A DNA stretch of 64,000 nt from Vandiemenella viatica (taxonomy: Eukaryota; Arthropoda; Insecta; Orthoptera; Morabidae). The notes beneath the pieces are model-generated. The model ran no database searches. It was not told where the DNA came from and worked only from the letters and a program-made list of their open reading frames with translations. Shown in pieces: positions 10,161 to 20,160 of this stretch. Where the stretch lies: assembly GCA_031002005.1 (NCBI GenBank), contig CM061914.1, forward strand, positions 192,962,685-193,026,684. The letters run 5' to 3'. Within the stretch, counting starts at the first letter, position 1; the number at the start of each line of letters is the position of its first letter. The position numbers and the translations under genes were made by a program.

Positions 10161-12626
10161 ATGAGGTAAGTTCTGTTTTCAACATTCTCACTGTAGTTTT
10201 TGGGTAACTTCGTTCCCGTTTTTCTGTGTGTTTATTAAATTTCTTGCTCTGTGTTAATCTAATGTTAAGACCCTATGAAGTTATAGTTTAGTAGCAAGTG
10301 TGAATACCCCACTGTGAATACTCGTAACTTTGTAGAAATTAAACATCTAGGAAATCGTAAAATGGGGCAAGTGTACGCTGCTCTCAAGGGGCAACTGTAC
10401 GCATTCAAGTAAGTGCGTACACTTGCCCCTTGGCGAGCAGAAAAATACTGACATTCTTTACTCTCCATACCAAGGCCCTTCATGGCTTGTAAAGAAATTG
10501 CTTTACTCGTATTTGCCTTTAATTGCAAGTAGAGTTATCTCCCTAATGTTTTTACCATTTTCTTTTTTCCCAATAGGAATTACATAAGGAAAACCGAAAA
10601 GAAACCCCTGACGGATGAAATACTACAAACTGTACGACAGCTACTGAGCAAAAATTATTCTATTAGAAAAGCAGCAAGAACAGTTGGTTTTCATGAATCG
10701 ACTTTGCGAAAACGGCTTAAAATGGGTAAAGGTTCTCAAACATTGGGGAGGTTTACGAAAGTTTTCACCCATGAGCAGGAAAGAGAAATTGTGGAACACT
10801 GCAAAGAATTGGATCGTCGTTTTTATGGGCTAACTTTGAAATCTCTTCGCCATTTATTGTTCAATTATGCAGAGTTGAACCAAATCAAACACCCCTTTCC
10901 ACAAGAAAAGAAGATGGCCGGCAGGGATATGACAAGGGATTTTATGAAGAGACAGAAACTTTCTTTGAGAGTGCCTCGCAACACAAGTATAGCAAGGACT
11001 ATGGGTTTTAACAGAATCCAAATAAATCATTTCTTTGATAATTTGGAAAAATTGTACCAAAAATACAAATTCACACCAGATTGCATATTTAACATGGATG
11101 AAACTGGCATCCAGACTGTTCGACATAAGTTGCCCCTATCAGTAGCTCCTGTTGGGAAGAAAGATGTTGCAAAAGTGGTGACTGCTGAACAAGGGAAATC
11201 CATCACTGTTATCTGTTGTATGAGTGCATCAGGCAACCACATCCCACCTTTTTTTATTTTTGGACGCAAGAGAATGAACCGCCTTCTTATCAAGGATGGA
11301 CCACCAGGCTGTGATCTCGCTCTTACTGATAGTGGATACATAAATGTTCCCACTTTTATCAAGTGGCTTTCCCACTTTCAAAAATTTACAAAACCATCTG
11401 AACAACAACCAGTTCTTCTCATCCTGGATAATCATGTCTCTCACATTAGTCTTGAAGCAATAAACTTTGCCAAAGGCAATCATATTCACCTTCTTACTCT
11501 TCCACCTCACAGTAGCCACAAGGAACAGCCACTCGATAAAGTTTTTTTCAAGCCTCTTAAAACAAGATTTGCTGCTGTTGCTGATGATTGGGTAACATCT
11601 CATCCTGGGGAATCCATCACAGTTTTTCATCTCGCTGGGCTTTTCAATACTGCTTTCTCCAGAACAGCCAATGTTGAAGTAGCTGTTACAGGATTCAAGT
11701 CTACTGGCATCTTCCCACTGAACAGACACATTTTCACCGATGAACATTTCATGCCAGCAGAAGTAACTGACCAACAGTTTGAGGGCGAAGGAGACCTAGA
11801 GAGTGAGGACATGATGTTGATTCAATTTGATGAAGATACCATCGAGGAAATGCCATCGGAAGCTCAGAGAAACCAGTCTGCACTGTCTAACAATGTATTG
11901 GAACCACCTGCTTCTTCCTCACAGACAACACCAGACCTACCAGAGAGTCCTCAACCCGGACCATCATTTTCTGCTGGTAGGCCTTGTCACACATCACCAT
12001 CTGATATAATTCCAATTCCTCGGATCCAAAAAGCAAGGAAACGATCAAGGAAAAGTTTGAAATCAACCCATCTGACATCAACTCCACACAAAGAAAAGTT
12101 ACAGCATCTAGTTCAAAAGAAGGGGGATGCAGCTAATAAAAAGAAACAAAAAACAGATGAAAGGTCCAAGGCTAAAGAGCAAAAATCTAAAACTGCAGGG
12201 AAAAGAAGACTAGTTTTTTCTGTTAGTTCTTCCAGTGAGTCTGATACAATTTCCCTTCATAATAGTGAAGACTCAAGCAACTGGGAATTTTCTTCAGAGT
12301 CTGAGATTGATGAAAGGGACCTATCCACATACACAAGACCAATACAAAAAGGTGATTTTGTTATTTCTAAAGTGTTTGGGAAGGCTTCTTCATACAGAAT
12401 TTATGTGGTCAAAATTACAGAAGTTAATAATGCTGGTTTTGAAGGATTCTTTTATAAGAGGATACCACAAACATTTAAATTTACTGAGACAGCAGAACAA
12501 GCATTTTTGCAAAAGGATGACATTGTGAAGAAACTATCACACGCTGTGCAATCTAGCTCTATTAGATTCAAAGATGCAGTTGGATTTCAAGATGACCTGA
12601 GCAGCTACAGTGCCTTATTAGATTGA
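10161..12626 (+). CDS. pogo/Tigger-like DDE transposase (684 aa, join 10161-10165 and 10577-12626)
   Basis: Catalyses cut-and-paste movement of the surrounding element in the nucleus. I place the start at ATG 10161. Only ATG AG precedes a consensus donor (gtaagt, 10166) and the acceptor ccaatag (10576) restores the frame, giving MRNYIRKTEKK. An HTH_psq DNA-binding region follows (about residues 10-50: SIRKAARTVGFHESTLRKR), then a CENPB-type region. The DDE domain shows MDETGI (D about 176), LDNHVSH (D about 286) and QPLDKVFF (D about 322), the last two 35 residues apart, within the range known for Tigger-like enzymes. After about residue 440 comes a long Ser/Lys/Glu-rich tail with basic patches (KKKQKT, a possible nuclear signal) and a globular-looking end (GDFVISKVFGKASSYRIYVV). 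No stop or frameshift interrupts it. The alternative is a single-exon start inside exon 2, which would lose part of the HTH. Confidence 0.88.
10166..10576 (+). other. Intron of the pogo-like transposase gene, containing subterminal repeats
   Basis: The intron runs from gtaagt to caatag. It contains three copies of the element's own gcaagtgtacgc-type repeat (10363-10435), two facing each other, so the 5' regulatory/binding repeats sit inside the intron. Confidence 0.75.
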
Positions 12627-13059
12627 TGATGATCTGTATCATTTGTTCAAGTTTTGCTACCAAAGTTTCAATTTTTCCTGGTGTGTTATTTCATATTTGG
12701 TTATAAATGGCTTAATTTGATTGCTTGTTATGTAATAAAAGATGATATCTGTCAAAAAATATATTACAGCATCAATTTTACAAAATTAGACATATTTTTC
12801 ATACTTTTCCTCTCACAGGGGCAAGTGTACTCACACACGTACACTTGCCCCATTGAGTGGGGCAAGTGTACTCACTGACATTTCCTTGAAAACTCTCAAT
12901 TTATTGATAAACTAAAAACATAAAATCACTTTGAGAAATGCATATAGTTACCAAGAGCATGCTTTACCTACAGTAAAATTTTCATATCTCTGGCTTCCTT
13001 CAGATTCTGTCCACACACCCTAATGCAAAATTTGCGTACACTTACCCCCACCTACCCTA

Positions 13060-14351
13060 TAATTAATAACTGCGTTTATTAAAATAAAACTGAGCATTGA
13101 GCTGTCATGTGTTCGAGACGAGATTGGGCCTTTTCTTGTCCATAACACGCTGTCACCCCGTTTTGTGTGGAAATGCAAATAATTTACGTAATTCGTCACA
13201 GGCTGTTTGGTAAATGTCTCCAGCAATAATAACCCACACTAAATGAGTGGAAAGTCACATACAGCAACGTAGCAGACCAGTCCAGAAAAAATTATTTCGT
13301 TCTTTATAAAACTTTAAACTGCTTTGGCTTCTCTCCAAGCAAAAACGAAAAAAGAATGTTACTAAAACCGTGAAGAGCGATTGAAATTCAGAGACTTAAC
13401 ATTTCATGAATAATACGCTTAGTACGTAAGTGTGTGTTTAATCTCTGGTGAGCCCCTCTGGCCTGCGATTACGCAGATGAGCCGTGGAGAGGCGTGATTC
13501 CTGCCCTGATAAGGCGCGCGCCATGTTTAGTGGAACCCTGGCGTACGCGGGACGTAATGACTGGTTGTATGCCTACCCGAGCTACCGGACTCGATAAGCA
13601 TCGATCAGAGTCGACCAAACAAAAACATCGTGACTAAACTTCAGAGCATATTATATCGACAGCGTTTATAATCATCATCGTTCTCTGCAGCCAATCATTT
13701 GTTGGGTCTCTGATTTTTGGATTACATACTATTACGGTCAACCACCGCTAGAAGTTTTCTTACAGTTCTCAGCTTTTACTTACATATTGTATCACATGTA
13801 AATTACTACTCCAAACAGTCTTTCGCTTAGTTTACCTCCTATCGATTTCTCTGCACCTTCAGCAAAGAGAGTACATTTTGCGACCTTTCTTATGCCTCAG
13901 TCCATAGCTCTCAATCTTATTTTGCCTAACGCCCCTTTACGAAAAAAAAAAAAAAAAAAAAAATTACTCACCACCCGATTTTCAAAAAATAGCACTCCCA
14001 CATTCCCCTTCTTGTAATTAATAATGTAGATTATAGCGCTCCAATTCTCATTAGTGTAATTAGATGAAGTTTACAAATATTATATATGTAGAAAAACATT
14101 TTTTTCGGAATTGCTTTTTAATAGATATAAATAATATTGATGTATTGTTCACAGTTTGATTAATAAGTAGATATTACGAAAAAAAATTAATTGGAGTGCT
14201 GAGGTTGCTGTGATGACACTAATTTTTGAATATTTGTATCTCATCTGTCATCAGCAATTTTAAACTATTGTGTTCCATTATTGAAAATATGTTTCTTTTC
14301 TTAGCTAATAAGTTGGTGAATACGGTAAATCCTCTTTTGGCTACATACATT
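13060..14351. other. Intergenic interval with a poly(A) run
   Basis: No gene recognised. A 22-base A run lies at about 13941-13963. A GC-richer unique segment at about 13445-13625 has no recognisable frame. Confidence 0.4.
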
Positions 14352-14888
14352 GTGACATTATGACATTATGACCACCTGCTTATTAGTGTGTTGGTCCATC
14401 TTTGGAGCGCAATACAGCAGCGATTCGGCGTGGCATGGATTCGAAAAGTCTTTGTTAGGTTTCCGGAGTTGTCTGGCACCAGATGTTTACGCATAGGTCG
14501 CGCAATTTACTTAAATTACTGGCCGGTGGTTTGTGGGCGCGGCAGCTGGGAACGAGCATCTCGGAAACGGCGAGGCTGGTAGGATGTTCGCGTGCTACTG
14601 TAGTGAGCATCTATGCAGAATGGTTGAAGGACGGTGAAACCACGACTGGGCGACAAGGTGGTGGACGTCCACGCCACATCACAGAACGTGGAGGTCGGAG
14701 GCTTGCCCGCTCTGTAAAGCGTGATAGCCGGCGATCTGTGGCAGATCTGACAGCAGAGTGTGCTCCAAAACACTTGTGCCTGCACCGCCATTGTACTCTG
14801 CTGTCATATCTGCCACAGATCGCCGGCTATCCCGCTTTACAGAGCGGGCAAGCCTCCGACCTCCACGTTCTGTGATGAGGCGTGGACG
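14352..14888. mobile_element. Tc1-derived fold-back element, copy 1 (right arm truncated)
   Basis: The left part starts with a Tc1-type terminus (cattatgaccacctgctta). It then encodes, in plus sense, the N-terminal helix-turn-helix of a Tc1-like transposase (SISETARLVGCSRATVVSIY, then GRQGGGRPRHITERGGRR). At about 14765-14888 the same coding sequence returns in the opposite orientation, so the element folds back on itself. The catalytic domain is absent. Two more copies are at 32316-33105 and 59805-60585. The right arm stops abruptly at LINE sequence. Confidence 0.75.
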
Positions 14889-15116
14889 TCCACCATTCCA
14901 TTCCACTCGTAAATCAAAGAATTTCGCGTATTCTTCAGCAAATTTAACCGAAAACGACGTCGTGTGTCTGCCAAACAATCCCAGCCTAATCTACAAATCA
15001 ATACTGTGACGTTTTCATAAGGACTGTAGCAACCAGTCACGAATCGAGCGGTCCTCCTCTGTACCTTCTCCAACGTGTCAATCTATCCGCTGCTATACGG
15101 ACCCCAAACTCCATAA
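14889..15116 (-). mobile_element. LINE family B, 3' part (split by Harbinger element)
   Basis: Minus-strand reverse-transcriptase C-terminus: YGVWGPYSSG, a stop, then EKVQRRTARFVTGCYSPYEN, LGWDCLADTRRRFRLNLLKN. The upstream half of the same LINE resumes at 17616, beyond the PIF/Harbinger element. The target TAA is duplicated at the junctions, so this LINE was the older sequence. Confidence 0.8.
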
Positions 15117-15758
15117 GGCTGTGGTCACAGTGGATGCGTACACTGACGACCAATTGGACGTGCGCGCTCGCGCGTGTACGCCGCAGTGAAACAAACACTG
15201 CAAATCAGGTCAGTGTGGTCACAGTGGAAGCGAGTTGGCCGTCAGTTGACGCGCGCACGACCAGAATCTGGAAGCAAGTCTGTTTGGTTTTTGCTGCGTG
15301 CACGTACGTCCAAAATGAATACAGAGGTTGATTTCTTTAGTTTGTGAGAGAAAAGCTTTGAGGGATCAGACCTCAAAAGAGTACCATAACCGTGATGTGC
15401 TGAAGAAATTGTGGCAGGGAATCGCATCAAAATTAAATGAGTCATGTGGATGTCCAACATTAACTTAAGTAAAATAGGATTAAAAACAAAATCATGAAAA
15501 TTTGAATAATATTCTTTGCATTGTGTTGTTAAAATACTGAGTTACCATTTTATCGAAATTATTTTTTATCACTGAAGTAACATACCTAATTTAGCTATAA
15601 TTTACAATCTATGGTTTATAATTAGTAATTTATAATTGTTACAACTATTAACTACTATAAAGGCTGCAATGCATTTTATTTCAATCGACGTTCGTTTGAA
15701 CACCACAAAATTACTTTTCAAATCCTCACGGATTTCATAAGCTCTGATGTTGGCCGTG

Positions 15759-16315
15759 TTAGTTAACTCGTGATGGTTTTGGTGATTGTAAGGAATAAAG
15801 TGTAGAGATTTGGTGTTGCGTGTTTTGCGACAAGCCTTCTTTATTGATGATTATGTTGTGCAACAGGCAAACACATTTGACAATTGTATAAATGTTTTCA
15901 GGGCGTATCTCTATTTCCTTCACCAGTACTCTCCATTTGGCACTTAGTATGCCAAAAGCACACTCAACTACTCTCCTTGCTCTCAAAAGTCCAAAATTAA
16001 ATGTTTTTCATCCCTTCGAGAATAGTGCTTCAATAAATATGGTTACAGTGGATAAGCTTCATCTGCTAGTAAAACGTGAGGCAAGATAATATAAGAACGT
16101 GGTAGAGGTCTTGGTTCAGGAACATGTAGTGAATTATTTTCAAGGTGATGAAATATCAAGCTTTTAGTAAAAATTCCACCATCACTTTGCTTACCATAGT
16201 TTCCAACATCTATGTAGATAAATTCATAATTTGCATCAGCAACTGCTTGAAATACGATGGAGTAGTAGCCTACTGCTTGTAGTTGACAAACAATGAACCA
16301 GAATAGGGAGAGCAT
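15759..16315 (-). pseudogene. Harbinger-type transposase (DDE_4 nuclease), broken
   Basis: Read on the minus strand, the first half contains FIYIDVGNYGKQSDGGIF (first Asp), followed by LLADEAYPL (second Asp region) and an in-frame stop at about 16043. A second open frame continues with RARRVVECAFGILSAKWRV (catalytic Glu) and CVCLLHNIIINKE. The order and motifs are those of the PIF/Harbinger nuclease. The stop and frame change between the halves, and the missing N-terminus, indicate an inactive copy. No Myb-like second ORF was seen. Confidence 0.85.
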
Positions 16316-16579
16316 TTGATTCTTATATGCTTTCCATCAATACAGCCGATTCAGTTAGGAAAATTGCATTGGTAAAAAAATCTTCCGAAATGGTTAAAAT
16401 CATTTCTTCAGTAGGGAAAGACTTCTATTTAAATTTTTATACAATGTCCTTCTTGCTGTACTTGATTTGAATAAATGTGGTTAATATTAAATAACTTGGA
16501 ACAAATAGTTTATATTATTAAACCAATAAATTCCTATAGCGGTAACTTAATGTAAGAAAAATTCTTATTTTATATTGAA

Positions 16580-16860
16580 TAAGCGATCAGCCCTATGGTT
16601 CAGTGATTAAGGCGTCTGATTTGAGACTGAATGTTTCCCAGTTCAAATGCCTTTCAAAGGTCCTTAACCCGCCCTTCATCTCTTGCACAGCTTGCTGTAA
16701 AATGTGAAATGTGTCCTAAAGGCGGTTCAGATTCCACGTTAAACCGTAGGTCCCCTCAGGGGCTAACAACTCTAGTCGTACACACCAATCAAAGTCAATC
16801 CAAAACGAAGGCTTAACGTGGTCCTGATTGGCCCATGTGAACAAACATTTTGATTAAGCT
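16580..16860 (+). mobile_element. tRNA-derived SINE (family 2)
   Basis: The head has pol III promoter-like boxes: tggttcagtgattaaggcg (A box) and ccagttcaaatgcc (B box) about 40 bp later. A body follows with 'gattccacgttaaaccgtagg' and 'gtcccctcaggggc'. Relatives are at 37424-37640 (plus) and 24985-25290 (minus). It lies inside the Harbinger element and so is probably younger than it. Confidence 0.65.
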
Positions 16861-17028
16861 TTTGTGAGAATACGCGTGATGTGTTTGCCCGTGCCAGATA
16901 TCACGCAAGCCTTAATGTAGTTGCTAGTTTCTCCATAGGTGCAATGCAAATCCGGAAATTATTCTGTTTCTCAAGTTTCTAACTTATTCTATGTAAAATA
17001 TAGTTGAAGTTTCTGGCCGCATTCTGAA

Positions 17029-17272
17029 TTTTTTTTTTTTTTTTACCTGCTTTACGTCTCTCAACAGCGAGGTCTTTAGAGATGGGGAAGGATGGGGGCA
17101 ATGAATGGGAAGGAATTCGGCCATGGCCTTTTGAAGGAAGCATCCCGGAATTTGCCTGGAGTGATTTGGGAAACCATGGAAAACCAAAATCTGGATGCCC
17201 GGACGGGGATTCGAACCACCGTCCTCCCGAATACGAGGCCAGAACGCTAACCGTTACACCACCAAGCTCGGT
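17029..17272 (-). mobile_element. tRNA-derived SINE (family 1), 11-bp TSD
   Basis: Minus-strand SINE: poly(A) (T run 17029-17044), body with 'ccatggtttcccaaatcact' and 'gaattccttcccattc' (read on minus), and a tRNA-like head with B box ggttcgaatcccc and A box gtgtaacggttagcg. It is flanked by an exact duplication cgcattctgaa (17018-17028, 17273-17283), direct evidence of retroposition. Other copies are at 17820, 18290, 40429, 50419, 51941 and 53657. Confidence 0.9.
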
Positions 17273-17615
17273 CGCATTCTGAAGTAGCCGAAGAATTTTT
17301 CATCATCTCTGATTAGATCAGGGAAAAGTAAAACAAATTCTCTTTGAATTTCGTTTTTAATATCACTAATCCAACATTCTTTTTCATTTTCCAACAAGAA
17401 GAGTCTTAGTACAGAATTATGTAAAAACATCCATCCACCTTACAGTTTTAATGAAATGAACAAGTAATTCCGATTTTCACGGTGACAACAACTACACTGA
17501 CGAGCGCGCACGACAAACTCCGATACACTGTGACCACAGCCACACTGACGAGCGCGCACGAAGTTTTCGCATGCGTTATAGGTCGTCAGTGTACGCATCC
17601 ACTGTGACCACAGCC

Positions 17616-17819
17616 TAACAGTAATCCAATTGCGGACGCACTAGTGTTTTGTACGGTATTTCCTTTGTAAGAGCATTACAATTCGTCAAATTGCGATTTA
17701 TGAATCGTAATATAGAACCTTTGCCTGCCACGGAAGTTATGTCAAAGTCCCATTTTATGTTGCTTTGTACTATTACGCCCAGATACTTCAAGGGATCAAC
17801 CGTGTCAACAACTGAATTA
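17616..17819 (-). mobile_element. LINE family B-like, reverse-transcriptase fragment upstream of the Harbinger insertion
   Basis: The minus strand encodes TVDPLKYLGVIVQSNIKWDF, then INRNLTNCNALTKEIPYKTL and VRPQLDYC, which continues in the LINE piece at 14889-15116 once the Harbinger element is removed. It is cut at 17819 by a plus-strand SINE. Confidence 0.8.
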
Positions 17820-18062
17820 CCGGGCGTGGTACGTGAGCGGTTAAGGCTGAGTCCTCGCATTCGGGAGAATGCCGGTTTGAATCCCCATTCGGGCATCGAG
17901 ATTTGAGTTTACCATGGTTTCCCCAAATCATTCCAGGCGAATGCCAGAATGTTTCTTTCAAAAGACCATGGCCGAATTCCTTCTCATTTCTTGTCCCCAG
18001 TCCCATTCCGCCTCTAATGACCTCGACGTCGACGAGGCGTAAAGCCACTAGTAAAAAAAAAA
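17820..18062 (+). mobile_element. tRNA-derived SINE (family 1)
   Basis: Starts accgggcgtggtacgtgagc (A-box-like), has the B box ggtttgaatcccc and the conserved ccatggtttccccaaatc body, and ends with cctcgacgtcgacgaggcg and a 12-base A run (about 18051-18062). It interrupts LINE sequence. Confidence 0.85.
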
Positions 18063-18063
18063 A

Positions 18064-18289
18064 TTTATTGCTAACTTTGTACTGGTGAACAATTAAATTT
18101 TTTTGTTACTTGTTCGTATTCCCTTGCTCTTTTTGCAGTTCAGTGTAAGTTGCCATTTATGGCGCCATTCCGAAATAACATCCAGATCGCGCTAAATTTC
18201 TAAGCAATCGCCAGAGCTCTTTACTTCCCTATGTCGAGCGTCAGAAGACACTCCCAGCAAATTAACCTCAGAGGAAACACACGGAGAGG
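18064..18289. other. Short interval, possible continuation of the LINE, no gene recognised
   Basis: The minus strand may continue the LINE reading frame (RNGAINGNLH), but the match is too weak to assert. Confidence 0.3.
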
Positions 18290-18346
18290 AATATGTGAGG
18301 AGTTCAACAACCAAGGTTTTTCTTTCTTCTTGGCTTTACGCCTCGT

Positions 18347-18785
18347 CAGGGCCGGCGCGAGGTTTCTTGGGACACGGATAACCATTCATAGCCCCCTTCC
18401 CCCCCCCCCCCCCTCTCTCCCAGGAAATTTTTTATTTTCCATTTTGATTTTTTGGATAGAGTCAGAAGATTTTAAAGCAAACATGTTCAAAATCATTGTG
18501 ATCGTAGGCTTCTGCGGCCACAGACAGTTGATTCTTGGCTGCCCAGGTTGCGCCGCGTCATATTTCCTGTAGCCGACGTTTAGATCCTGGAAGAAGACCA
18601 CAGAATGATGGTCGAAACGTCGGCTACAAGAAATAAGACGCGGCGCCACCTGGGCAGCCAAGAATCAAACGTTCAAAATCATTGTTGCGGAATTTAAAAA
18701 TTGTGTGTTGATTTCTATTTAGTTTGACACCCAGCCAGGCGAGGGGTACTTTGACCCTGCTTACCCCTCCCTAACGCCGGCCCTG
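18347..18785. mobile_element. hAT MITE (cagggccggc termini)
   Basis: Starts cagggccggcgcgagg and ends cgccggccctg, inverted termini of the same family as 62045-62226. The flanking 8-mers cgcctcgt (18339-18346) and catctcgg (18786-18793) are a diverged duplication (5 of 8 identical). It contains a C run (about 18401-18412) and a nested 171-bp palindromic insertion. Confidence 0.7.
18500..18670. mobile_element. Penelope-like palindromic insertion with 15-bp TSD
   Basis: The 15-bp sequence gttcaaaatcattgt is exactly duplicated on both sides (18485-18499, 18671-18685). The insert is a palindrome with arms at about 18527-18580 and 18617-18665 (arm start gattcttggctgcccagg). Its centre, 'agaccacagaatgatggtcgaaacg', resembles the termini of Penelope-like elements, some of which carry hammerhead ribozymes. 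That assignment is inference. Confidence 0.55.
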
Positions 18786-18960
18786 CATCTCGGCGAAATC
18801 GAAGTCGTTAGAGGAGGAAGAGGATTGGGGAGAAGGAACGACCTTTTTGATGGAACCATCCTGCCATTACTGCTCGCGTTGTCGCACACCCACCACGGTC
18901 GATTGAAGACCCTCTTGGATGGAGAAATTCGACGACGGCGCGCTTTATAGGACTCTTGTA

Positions 18961-19630
18961 CAAGGGGTGATCAAATGAAAAGGTACTTAGCGACACGGTG
19001 GCTAAAAATGTAGGCTTTATTCAAAATATACACCATAGGCCTGAGAACAACGATCCCACTGAAGAACAAGCTGCAGGATTCCTTGTTCCCAGAATTCCTG
19101 TGGCCGTGACGAGACCCAGTCCTTCACAGCGTCCTTGAGTACGTCGTCCGAGTTGAAGCGCTTCGCTTTCAGGTGTTTCTTCAGTGGACCAAACACATGG
19201 AAATCGCAGGGCGACATGTCCGGACTGTAGGGCGGACGGTCCGACGTCTCCCACTTGAACTTGGCCAGTTCCACGTGTGTGACTCTGGAGACGTGTGGAC
19301 GCGCGTTATCATGGAGCAGTACCACACCCTCCGTGAGCAGCCCCGGTCTTTTGTTCTCGATGGACCTGCGTAGGCGTCGGAGTGTCTCACAGTACACATC
19401 CCCCACCTGTACGCCATCCTGTCCTCATACGGACTGCCGCATAATTTGGACGCCGCTTTTGATAAGAGCCTCTGCTCTCTACTGCGCATGCGGGCGCCCG
19501 CGCATGTTCCTATCCCAGTCAGAGACTCCAATCGCATCCCGAGATGTCTCGCTACGATCTCCCATGGCGGAATATGCAAATATTTAACTGTTACTTTTTT
19601 ACGTCGTTTCGTACTTTTGATCACCCCTTG
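18961..19630 (-). mobile_element. Internally deleted mariner, 670 bp
   Basis: Terminal inverted repeats (caaggggtgatcaaa at 18961 and its inverse ending 19630) are flanked by TA (18959-18960, 19631-19632). On the minus strand 19017-19406 encodes the C-terminal half of a mariner transposase: VVLLHDNARPHVSRV (second Asp), YSPDMSPCDFHVFGPLKKHL (third Asp, 34 residues between the two, the DD34D mark). The N-terminal DNA-binding part is represented only by a short different-frame remnant, so this copy cannot move by itself. Confidence 0.88.
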
Positions 19631-19632
19631 TA

Positions 19633-20160
19633 GATAGCAGCCGAGTCTATGTGCTTAAATAGGTGTGTGTCAAAACGTTTGTCCCCAGTAGATAAGCTGA
19701 GCTGTGGTATAAAACATCCTGTGCTGCTGTGTTTATCATGGACACTACATATTGTGATCGTAGCGTTCTGGTGGACTACCTGTCGCGCCCCGCAGTGCGC
19801 CTTTGTCGTGTGTGGGGCGGTGCCGCGGTGTTTGCAGAGGAACGGTGCAGCACCTGGCGCGCTGTTTGCTGAGGCAAGGTCGACGGCCGAGTACAGACAC
19901 TCCGCTCGAGCCCAGGACGAGTAACAAGTGTCGCAGGCGAGCGCGCGGCACACGTCAAACATCCACACTGGTGGCCATCCAAAGAATTCACAATTAAAGA
20001 AGTGAAGTAAAATAAATAAAAACTAAGAGTTTCGTTAGTAAAATTGAAATATTTTCTTATTATTATAAATATATATACAGTTAAAGAAGTAATAATATTT
20101 TGTCTATGATGGATTGGTGGATTTCAGTGACTGTGATATCAAATTTGGGTTGATATAGAA
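19633..20160. other. GC-rich segment with TATA-like and poly(A)-like signals, unassigned
   Basis: A TATAAAA motif (about 19710) is followed by a GC/CpG-rich stretch (19770-19960) and AATAAATAAA near 20010. An open frame of about 44 codons starts at about 19739 without recognisable similarity. It could be an LTR, a 5' region of a retroelement or an unrelated promoter; I cannot decide. Confidence 0.3.

Larger units (their letters stand above)
9998..13057 (+). mobile_element. Complete pogo/Tigger-type DNA transposon, 3060 bp
   Basis: Terminal inverted repeats of about 26 bp (gggtaggtggggtgtaag at 9998 and its near-perfect inverse ending at 13057) are flanked by a TA duplication (9996-9997, 13058-13059), as in the Tc1/mariner/pogo superfamily. 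Several extra subterminal copies of (g)gggcaagtgtacgc occur in both orientations at 10026, 10363, 10388-10435 and 12815-12870; these are candidate transposase-binding sites. One long transposase gene fills the centre. Intact ends plus an open transposase suggest a relatively young, possibly autonomous copy. Confidence 0.92.
15117..17615 (-). mobile_element. PIF/Harbinger DNA transposon, 2499 bp, TAA TSD
   Basis: A 34-bp terminal inverted repeat (15117-15150 and 17582-17615, starting ggctgtggtcacagtgg) is perfect over its length and flanked by TAA (15114-15116, 17616-17618), the PIF/Harbinger target. Subterminal GC-rich repeats with cactgacgagcgcgcacga occur at both ends. Minus-strand DDE_Tnp_4-type transposase remains lie at 15759-16315. 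The element interrupts a LINE and carries two SINE insertions (about 16580-16860 and 17029-17272). Confidence 0.92.
18290..18955 (-). mobile_element. Diverged SINE (family 1) split by a hAT MITE
   Basis: The left part (ttcttcttggctttacgcctcgt, about 18320-18346) and the right part (about 18786-18870: gaagtcgttagagg...ggagaaggaa) match the two sides of the family 1 SINE end. The hAT MITE 18347-18785 sits between them. Similarity fades beyond about 18870. Confidence 0.5.
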
